From positions 64,829 through 102,323 of the forward strand of contig CAJWEW010000003.1 of NCBI GenBank assembly GCA_913030915.1: a DNA stretch of 37,495 nucleotides, in the 5' to 3' direction. The stretch comes from an uncultured Rhodobiaceae bacterium (GTDB lineage: Bacteria; Pseudomonadota; Alphaproteobacteria; Rhizobiales; TMED25). Shown here one piece after another: positions 31,648-37,495 of this stretch (its first letter is position 1; each line of letters starts with the position of its first letter). The notes beneath the pieces are model-generated. The model was not told the DNA's origin. It did not search any database and saw nothing but the letters and a program-made list of their open reading frames with translations. The position numbers and the translations under genes are program-made.

Positions 31648-34293
31648 ATGGTGAATTCGAATGAAGTTAGAAATAAATTCCTAGGCTACTTTGAGGCTAA
31701 CGGTCACTCAATAAATAAATCTAGCCCACTAGTTCCAATTAATGATCCATCATTATTGTTTACAAATGCTGGAATGGTTCAATTTAAAAACTGTTTTACA
31801 GGTATTGAGTCACCAGAATCAAATAGGGTTGCAACTTCACAAAAGTGTGTTCGAGCTGGAGGCAAGCATAATGATCTGGATAATGTTGGCTATACTCACA
31901 GGCATCATACTTTTTTTGAAATGCTTGGTAATTTTTCCTTTGGTGATTACTTTAAGGAAGATGCAATAAGTTTTGCATGGGAATTAATTACAAAAGAATT
32001 CGCAATTCCAAAAGACAAATTATTAGTTACAGTATTTCACGAAGACGAAGAAGCGTATAATCTTTGGAGGAAAATTGCAGGCCTGAGCGATAGTAAAATA
32101 ATAAAAATAGATACAAGCGATAATTTCTGGTCAATGGGCGATACGGGGCCATGCGGTCCATGTTCTGAGATATTTTATGACCATGGAGATCATGTTGAGG
32201 GTGGCCCACCTGGAAGCGCTAATGAAGATGGGGACAGATTTGTTGAGATATGGAATTTGGTATTTATGCAGTATGAACAGCTTAGCGTAAAAGAGCGTAT
32301 TAACTTACCAAACCCATCAATAGATACAGGCATGGGCCTTGAAAGAATGACTGCTGTACTCAATTCTACACATTCAAATTTTGATATTGATATCTTCCAA
32401 TCATTAATAAATAAAATAAGTGAGATAATAAAAAAAACGCCAGATGAAGACATAGCGAGCTACCGTGTTATTTCTGATCATTTGAGGTCGACAGCATTTT
32501 TAGTTGCAGATGGAGTATTACCATCCAATGAGGGTCGAGGTTATGTGCTGAGAAGGATCTGCAGACGCGCCACACGCCATGCAGATTTATTGGGTTATAA
32601 AGAACCTATTTTACATCAACTGTTACCAACACTAATTGACGAGATGGGTGTCGCATTTCCTGAGCTAAAGGCAAACATGATGCTGATCAGTGAAACTTTA
32701 GAATTTGAAGAAAATAAATTCCGAGAAACATTAGGTAGGGGGCTAAAAATCCTTAATGATGAAATTGAAGGGGTCGGAGATGCAAAGATTTTCTCCGGAG
32801 ATGTAGCGTTTAAATTATACGATACATTCGGCTTCCCACTAGATTTAACAGAAGACTTACTAAAATCAAAAAATATCAAAGTTGATATGAAAAAATTTAA
32901 TCAATCTATGGATAAGCAAAAAAAACAAACAAAGTTATCCTGGAAAGGGTCTGGTGAAAAATCAAACAATAAATTCGATTTTGAGCTTGTGGCAAAATAT
33001 CCAAGTACAAACTTCATTGGGTATGATAATTCAGAAACTGAATGTGAGTTATTGTCTATTGTTTCTGAAGGGAAGGAGGTTAAAAAATTAGAGCCAAATG
33101 AAGAGGCAACCTTGATTACAAACCAAAGCGTTTTTTATGCAGAGTCTGGGGGGCAAGTTGCTGATACGGGAGAAATGATCAATTTTAAAAATGGAGTTAA
33201 ATTTTATGTAAAAGATGTCCAGAAAATTGGTGGAGCCCTGTTTTGTCATAAAGGCGCACTAGCAAGTGATTCAAAGGCCCTAAGCATCGGTCAAAAATTA
33301 GATCAGCATATTGATCAAGAAAGCAGAAATAAAATCTCTAAAAATCACTCTGCAACACACATACTTCACGAAGCCCTCAGGCAAATATTAGGCGAGCACA
33401 TATCACAAAAAGGATCTCTTGTAGATGGTAATAGATTAAGATTTGATTTTAGTCATCAAAAGGTAATTACAAAGGAAGAAATATTGGATATCGAAAAATT
33501 AGCAAATGATATAGTGATGCAAAATAACCCTATTGAAACAGAAATAATGACAATAGATGATGCAATGAATAGTGGGGCAAGAGCTCTATTTGGTGAGAAG
33601 TACGGTAAGGAGGTAAGGGTGGTTTCAATGGGTGAAAAAGAAAATCAAAAATTTTCTGTTGAATTATGCGGGGGGATACATGCAAAAAGCACAGGTGATA
33701 TTGGATTAATAAAAGTTATGTCCGAACAAGGAATTGCCTCCGGCGTGAGAAGAATTGAGGCTATTACAGGCGAAAACGCAATTAATTTTCTTTCGAGTCA
33801 GAATACACGAATGCAAAGAACCCAGGAGCTTCTCAATGCACAAGGAGATGATGTTATAGAGAAATTGGAGGCTATTTTAAAAGAAAAAAGACATATAGAA
33901 AGAGAGCTTGAGAATATAAAGAAAAAAGATAAATTCCAAGATATAGGCGACAAACTCGATGAAATTAGTGTTGGTGAAATTAAACTAATATATCAAAACT
34001 TAGATGATGTATCCACGAAAGAGTTAAGGCAGTTTATGGATGAAACAAAAGCAAAAGTTAAATCAGCAATAATAGTACTAATCGGTAAACAGGATGGTAA
34101 AATAATGATAATTGTTGGTATTACAGAGGATGTTTTGGGTAAATATAGTGCGAATGATATCATTAAGATTATAGCTAAATTCTCAGACATAAAGGGCGGC
34201 GGTAGGGATGATATGGCCCAAGCTGGTGGTAGTCAATTAGGTAAAAAGAGTGAAATAATTGAAGAAATAAGCAAGTATATTGGATCTGCCTAA
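31648..34293 (+). CDS. alaS: Alanyl-tRNA synthetase
   Basis: 881 residues from the ATG at 31648. A GTG at 31642 is in frame but probably lies upstream of the transcription start. It has a class II catalytic core (motif 2 region 'RHHTFFEMLGNFSFGDYF', 'GDTGPCGPCSEIFYDHG'), a tRNA-recognition domain, and an editing domain with the zinc ligands HSATH (H-x3-H) and CGGIH (C-x3-H). A C-Ala domain ends 'GGGRDDMAQAGG'. It charges tRNA-Ala and hydrolyses Ser/Gly mischarges. The upstream 12 bases contain no Shine-Dalgarno. The starting residues 'MVNSNEVRNKFLGYFEANGH' match the family start. It converges on zur, which ends 8 bases away. Confidence 0.98.
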   Translation: MVNSNEVRNKFLGYFEANGHSINKSSPLVPINDPSLLFTNAGMVQFKNCFTGIESPESNRVATSQKCVRAGGKHNDLDNVGYTHRHHTFFEMLGNFSFGDYFKEDAISFAWELITKEFAIPKDKLLVTVFHEDEEAYNLWRKIAGLSDSKIIKIDTSDNFWSMGDTGPCGPCSEIFYDHGDHVEGGPPGSANEDGDRFVEIWNLVFMQYEQLSVKERINLPNPSIDTGMGLERMTAVLNSTHSNFDIDIFQSLINKISEIIKKTPDEDIASYRVISDHLRSTAFLVADGVLPSNEGRGYVLRRICRRATRHADLLGYKEPILHQLLPTLIDEMGVAFPELKANMMLISETLEFEENKFRETLGRGLKILNDEIEGVGDAKIFSGDVAFKLYDTFGFPLDLTEDLLKSKNIKVDMKKFNQSMDKQKKQTKLSWKGSGEKSNNKFDFELVAKYPSTNFIGYDNSETECELLSIVSEGKEVKKLEPNEEATLITNQSVFYAESGGQVADTGEMINFKNGVKFYVKDVQKIGGALFCHKGALASDSKALSIGQKLDQHIDQESRNKISKNHSATHILHEALRQILGEHISQKGSLVDGNRLRFDFSHQKVITKEEILDIEKLANDIVMQNNPIETEIMTIDDAMNSGARALFGEKYGKEVRVVSMGEKENQKFSVELCGGIHAKSTGDIGLIKVMSEQGIASGVRRIEAITGENAINFLSSQNTRMQRTQELLNAQGDDVIEKLEAILKEKRHIERELENIKKKDKFQDIGDKLDEISVGEIKLIYQNLDDVSTKELRQFMDETKAKVKSAIIVLIGKQDGKIMIIVGITEDVLGKYSANDIIKIIAKFSDIKGGGRDDMAQAGGSQLGKKSEIIEEISKYIGSA

Positions 34294-34301
34294 TTATTAG
34301 T

Positions 34302-34688
34302 CTAATTACATAAGCCACAAATACCAAAAATTTCAAGATTGTGAGTGGAATATTTAAAGTTGGACTTTTGGGACAGTTTTAAGAACTTATCAGATAGATC
34401 ATTCTCATGGACCTCGTATACTTTTTGGCACTCCTGACAAATTAAAAATGATGTAGACTCTCGAGCTTTGCAATCTTTATGCTTACAGGCAATATATGAG
34501 TTTAAACTTTCAATCTTGTGAACTGCACCGATTTCTATGAGTTTGTCGAGTGCGCGATAAACCTGCTGCGGAGATTTTATACCTTTTTTTTCTATATTAA
34601 ATAAAATGTTATATGCGCCAAGTGGCTGCTCAGAAGCTTCGAGTGCCTGCAGCACGATTTTTTGATTAGTGGTAAGACTGGGTTCCAT
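34302..34688 (-). CDS. zur: Zur, zinc-responsive Fur-family repressor
   Basis: 128 residues. A winged-helix N-terminus ('LTTNQKIVLQALEASEQPLGAYNIL', 'KSPQQVYRALDKLIEIGAVHKIE') is followed by a metal-binding dimerisation domain. Structural zinc cysteines are C84-x2-C87 and C124-x2-C127. C68, H70, C73, H94 and H116 are available for the sensing site. The sequence type and its place behind znuC-znuB support Zur over Fur. It represses zinc uptake genes when zinc is sufficient. It starts 23 bases after the znuB stop without a Shine-Dalgarno, so it is probably autoregulated as part of znuCB-zur through the box at 36291-36303. Confidence 0.92.
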   Translation of the reverse strand: MEPSLTTNQKIVLQALEASEQPLGAYNILFNIEKKGIKSPQQVYRALDKLIEIGAVHKIESLNSYIACKHKDCKARESTSFLICQECQKVYEVHENDLSDKFLKLSQKSNFKYSTHNLEIFGICGLCN

Positions 34689-34711
34689 AATATATATACT
34701 AACATAAAAAA

Positions 34712-35521
34712 TTACTTATTTGCACCTGATATTATTCTCTTTACGGGTGTTAATGATATTATAAAGAGTATCAATGCTATAACTAAAATTGATGGCCCTG
34801 ACGCTGTATTGAAAGTTAATGAAGTGAATAATCCAGCTACTACAGATGTTACTCCAACAGTTATTGATATTAAAATCATTTGCATAGGGCTATTTGATAT
34901 ATTTCGGGACATTGCAGCCGGAATAATAAGCAAACCAGTTATTAGAAGGATTCCAATTATTTTAATTGATATTGCAATTAGCCCAGATAATAGAATCATA
35001 TATATGAGTTCAGAGCGCCTAGGACGCATATTTTCGGAAGATGCGATATCACGATTAACAGTTCCCGCAAGCAGTGATTTCCAGATTAAACAGAATATAA
35101 AAATGAATAATCCGCCGCAAACCCAAACAATTATGATATCTAACTTGGTTACCGCCAGGATATCACCAAATAATAAACCCATCATATCAAACCTGATATA
35201 AGATAAGTATCCCACGACGAGCAATCCAATAGATAAGCTTGAATGAGATAAGAGGCCCAATAATGAGTCTGAGTTTAAATCTGTTTTTTCATTAAGGAGA
35301 AATAGTAATACCGCAACAATACTTGATACTATAAACACAGTGATGCTGATGTTGATTGAAAATATGTATCCCAGTGCAACTCCAAGCAAGGAGGAATGGG
35401 ATAGTGTTTCACCAAAATAAGATAAGCGTTTCCAAACCACAAAACACCCAAATGGCCCAGCAATTATTGCTATACCAATCCCAACAATCAGTGCCCTTAT
35501 AAAGAAATCATCTAATAACAT
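34712..35521 (-). CDS. znuB: Zinc ABC transporter permease
   Basis: Membrane permease of the metal ABC-3 family, 269 residues with about eight hydrophobic segments. The N-terminus 'GPFGCFVVWKRLSYFGETLSHSSLLGVALGY' and the later 'LLITGLLIIPAAMSRNIS' are characteristic family stretches. AAGGATG precedes the ATG. It lies 17 bases after znuC and before zur. It forms the inner-membrane channel for zinc delivered by ZnuA. Manganese or iron permeases share this family, and the zinc call rests on Zur, the His-rich ZnuA and the shared Zur-box-like site. Confidence 0.93.
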   Translation of the reverse strand: MLLDDFFIRALIVGIGIAIIAGPFGCFVVWKRLSYFGETLSHSSLLGVALGYIFSINISITVFIVSSIVAVLLFLLNEKTDLNSDSLLGLLSHSSLSIGLLVVGYLSYIRFDMMGLLFGDILAVTKLDIIIVWVCGGLFIFIFCLIWKSLLAGTVNRDIASSENMRPRRSELIYMILLSGLIAISIKIIGILLITGLLIIPAAMSRNISNSPMQMILISITVGVTSVVAGLFTSLTFNTASGPSILVIALILFIISLTPVKRIISGANK

Positions 35522-35538
35522 TATAATTCATCCTTATT

Positions 35539-36261
35539 TTAATGAGAGTGGTCATGGTTATGTTCATAAGGGGAGAGTGTTTGTGCCGCAGAAGCTCCAA
35601 ATAAATCAATAAATTCCTTGCTTTGAACAATAGTTTTGGGTGAACCCGAGCAGCAGATATGTCCATTTAAACAAATTACATTATTAGTGGTTGACATAAC
35701 AAAATGTAGGTCATGTGATATTAATATGGTCCCACAATTTAGCTCTGATGACACTTGGTTTATTAAATTATATAGGGCGATTTCACCAGTAAAGTCAACT
35801 CCTTGAACTGGCTCGTCAAGAATAAGTAAATCTGGCTTTGTTGCAATTGCTCTTGCTAATAGGATTCTCTGAAATTCACCACCTGATAAGTTTCTCATAT
35901 TTTTATTTATAAGCGGGGCAACACCTGTCATATCTAATGCGTCAGTGATCTCTTGAAAAGTTATATTATTTGTTAGCCTCATAAAATCTGAGACTCGTAA
36001 TGGAAGAGTCCAGTCAATGGCCAAGTTTTGAGGAACATATGCAATTTTATCTGTATGAAGAATAACACTACCCGAATCCGGCTTTAATATACCAAGGGCA
36101 ATCTTCGCTGTGGTACTCTTTCCGGAACCATTCGGGCCAATGATTGTCAAGATCTCTCCTTCGTTTACAGACAGTGTTATGTTCCTAACAAGCCACCTGT
36201 TGGATCTATTAATCCCTGCATCTTTTAGCTCCAACAGTATTTTACTATGTTCTTTTACCAT
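35539..36261 (-). CDS. znuC: Zinc ABC transporter ATPase
   Basis: ABC ATPase of 240 residues. Walker A is GPNGSGKST (42-50), the signature is LSGGE (125-129), Walker B is LLILDEPVQGVD (E150) and the switch histidine is in 'LISHDLHFVM'. The C-terminus ends in a His-rich tail (HNHDHSH), common in ZnuC and a likely zinc-binding element. It is first gene of znuC-znuB-zur, diverging from znuA with 102 bases between. No Shine-Dalgarno is seen before the ATG. The candidate Zur operator is 30 bases upstream. Confidence 0.95.
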   Translation of the reverse strand: MVKEHSKILLELKDAGINRSNRWLVRNITLSVNEGEILTIIGPNGSGKSTTAKIALGILKPDSGSVILHTDKIAYVPQNLAIDWTLPLRVSDFMRLTNNITFQEITDALDMTGVAPLINKNMRNLSGGEFQRILLARAIATKPDLLILDEPVQGVDFTGEIALYNLINQVSSELNCGTILISHDLHFVMSTTNNVICLNGHICCSGSPKTIVQSKEFIDLFGASAAQTLSPYEHNHDHSH

Positions 36262-36290
36262 TTCAAATTTTTATCGTTTACATCTGTGAT

Positions 36291-36303
36291 GTTATATTAT
36301 AAC
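36291..36303. promoter_or_regulatory. Zur-box palindrome between znuC and znuA
   Basis: GTTATA-T-TATAAC is a perfect palindrome preceded by AT, giving ATGTTATATTATAAC, close to the E. coli Zur box core ATGTTATAATATCAC. Its centre overlaps candidate -10 elements on both strands (TATAAT minus, TATAAC plus), so one dimer site could repress both units. Confidence 0.72.
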
Positions 36304-36363
36304 GTAACATATATTTTAAAACTATACACTACTAAATACAAATAACATAATAAAGAGATAGAT

Positions 36364-37398
36364 ATGAAATTTATTAATAAACTAAAAAATTATATTCCAG
36401 TTATAATTTTAATTCTAACATATTCAGTTGAGGCCAGATCGGATATAAATGTTGTAACGTCCATTAAACCAATTCACTCTATAGCTTCCAACATAATGGA
36501 TGGGGTATCCGAGCCAATTTTACTTGTTGAGGGAACAACATCTCCACACAGTTATATTATGAAGCCATCACATGTGGAGGCTATTAATAAGGCAGATTTG
36601 ATTTTTTTTGTGAGCGATGATTTAGAAACGTTCTTAGAAAAGCCTCTGAATAATATAAGTAATAATGCGAAGATTATAGAGTTAATGGATAATGAAGATC
36701 TTTTTGTTATGAAGTTTAGAGAAAATAATATTTTTCTAGGTGATGGCCATAACGATCATGACGTCCACGACGAACATGACGATCATGACGACCACCATGA
36801 TGACCACCATGATGAAGATAAGCATGCGAAACATGACGATCATGACGACCACGACGAACATGGCCATCACGAGCACGCGCACGGTGAGTTTGATGTTCAC
36901 ATTTGGTTAGACCCATTTAATGCAAAGGTCATTGCAAATAATATTGCAGAAGAGCTATCAAAATTGGACCCAAAAAATACATCTACATATCAAAATAATA
37001 GAGATAAATTTGTGGAAAGGGTCAGCGATACAGAGAAAAAGATTAGCCAACAACTAAGTCACTATGTCAGCTATGTAACATTTCATGATGCATACCAATA
37101 CTTTGAAAATAGATTTGATGTTGCCTCAAGTGGAGCATTGACTATAAATCCTGACGTTATGCCGGGAGCAAGACAGCTTAGTGATGTGAGGGAGTTGATG
37201 GCTGATAACGACATACATTGCATCTTCTCGGAACCACAGTTTAACCCTAAAGTAGTTGAAGTGATTGCAGACGATACGGATGCTAAAATGGGTATTCTTG
37301 ATCCACTAGGGGCAACAATTCCTCTTGGTAAAGATCATTATTTTGGAGTCCTTACAGATATTGCCAATAGCTTGGAGGATTGTGGTCACGACCATTAA
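36364..37398 (+). CDS. znuA: Zinc ABC transporter periplasmic binding protein
   Basis: Cluster A-I metal-binding protein of 344 residues, with a signal peptide (about 1-24). Metal ligands fit H62 (SPHSYIMKPS), H179 (DVHIWLDP) and a third His in 'VTFHDAYQYF' with a C-terminal acidic residue. The Zn-type charged loop at 129-173 holds 18 histidines and is mostly His, Asp and Glu. This loop is usual in ZnuA proteins but longer and more repetitive than in E. coli. The C-terminus ends 'DCGHDH'. Delivers zinc to ZnuBC. It is regulated with znuC from the shared Zur box, and the gene ends in the terminator at 37427-37460. AAGAGATAGAT precedes the ATG. Confidence 0.95.
   Translation: MKFINKLKNYIPVIILILTYSVEARSDINVVTSIKPIHSIASNIMDGVSEPILLVEGTTSPHSYIMKPSHVEAINKADLIFFVSDDLETFLEKPLNNISNNAKIIELMDNEDLFVMKFRENNIFLGDGHNDHDVHDEHDDHDDHHDDHHDEDKHAKHDDHDDHDEHGHHEHAHGEFDVHIWLDPFNAKVIANNIAEELSKLDPKNTSTYQNNRDKFVERVSDTEKKISQQLSHYVSYVTFHDAYQYFENRFDVASSGALTINPDVMPGARQLSDVRELMADNDIHCIFSEPQFNPKVVEVIADDTDAKMGILDPLGATIPLGKDHYFGVLTDIANSLEDCGHDH
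36755..36880 (+). repeat. Imperfect GAYCAYGACG-type tandem repeats in znuA
   Basis: Codons for Asp/Glu and His alternate (GAC/GAT, CAC/CAT) in an imperfect 6-12 base tandem array encoding the metal-binding loop. Length variation by slippage is likely between strains. Confidence 0.6.
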
Positions 37399-37426
37399 AT
37401 ATGTTTCAATTTAAGAAAATATTTAG

Positions 37427-37460
37427 AATACACCGCTATTTTTTGCGGTGTATTTTTTTT
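37427..37460 (+). terminator. Rho-independent terminator after znuA
   Basis: A ten-pair stem (AATACACCGC/GCGGTGTATT) with an eight-base loop is followed directly by six T residues, 29 bases after the znuA stop. It is the best intrinsic terminator in the window. Confidence 0.88.
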
Positions 37461-37474
37461 AAAGGGTAAATAAT

Positions 37475-37495
37475 ATGATTGAGAATTTTAATGTC
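37475..37495 (+). CDS. Start of an unidentified gene, cut by the window end
   Basis: AAAGGG, a spacer and ATG, then seven codons (MIENFNV) to the edge. It lies immediately after the znuA terminator, so it is a separate unit. Too short to identify. Confidence 0.4.

Noticed and set aside
34662-35201. 179-codon open frame on the plus strand opposite znuB
   Set aside because: It is the antisense shadow of a clear znuB with conserved family motifs. It has no ribosome site and low-complexity Ile/Asn composition.
36716-36916. His/Arg-rich open frame on the minus strand opposite the ZnuA loop
   Set aside because: It is the antisense reading of the GAY/CAY repeat coding for the ZnuA His-rich loop, not a separate peptide.
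1-37495. Mobile element, phage, CRISPR or defence island
   Set aside because: No transposase, integrase, terminal repeats, spaced direct repeats or restriction/toxin genes were seen. Base composition looks uniform by eye.

Overview
The window is an AT-rich stretch (by eye mid-30s % GC, not computed), almost fully coding, with no stretch of 300 bases or more lacking a gene. Several genes point to a free-living, low-GC alphaproteobacterium, probably a marine plankton lineage of the HIMB59/AEGEAN-169 or SAR116 kind. They are an alphaproteobacterial single-cysteine DksA, a CckA-type hybrid kinase next to recA-alaS, a four-gene polar amino acid ABC transporter of a type I recall from Rhodobacteraceae and relatives, and sucA-sucB-lpd. 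The lineage guess is an inference from gene content, not a phylogeny. I found no tRNA, rRNA, CRISPR array, insertion sequence or phage gene.

Layout. (1) 1-279: start of an efflux-pump periplasmic adaptor, cut by the window edge. (2) 351-3605, minus strand: amino acid ABC transporter, in transcription order ATPase, binding protein, permease 1, permease 2, with a GC-rich hairpin after the binding-protein gene. (3) 3851-9957, plus strand: sucA-sucB-lpd for the 2-oxoglutarate dehydrogenase complex, plus a YdjA-type nitroreductase. (4) 10073-20885: an accessory metabolic block of twelve genes in four transcription groups. These are a pair of Gfo/Idh/MocA oxidoreductases; a minus-strand group of DUF1330 protein, cupin, beta-hydroxyacid dehydrogenase and a DctP-like protein without a signal peptide; a divergent LDH2-family dehydrogenase with a flavin reductase; and a minus-strand group of HMGL-type aldolase, M24 metallohydrolase and two D-2-hydroxyacid dehydrogenases. 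The substrate is unknown, and no transporter membrane subunit or dedicated regulator is encoded here. (5) 20998-26916, minus strand: a coiled-coil membrane protein, a dipeptide epimerase, a fructosamine-kinase-like protein and a TPR lipoprotein-sized secreted protein. (6) 27165-34293, plus strand: ferredoxin and its NADP reductase, dksA, cckA, recA, alaS. (7) 34302-37398: zinc homeostasis, with znuC-znuB-zur on the minus strand and znuA divergent, sharing a central Zur-box-like palindrome. The znuA gene ends in a strong terminator, and a further gene begins at the window edge.

Best leads for new biology are three. The first is the unassigned oxidoreductase/aldolase block with its signal-less DctP-fold protein, which looks like a binding protein working in the cytoplasm. 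The second is the 844-residue two-TM coiled-coil protein, whose architecture resembles the Caulobacter polarity factor TipN. The third is a set of regulatory arrangements: an apparently leaderless alaS, a near-consensus alphaproteobacterial LexA box inside the recA promoter, and a palindrome in the 14.8 kb divergent promoter.
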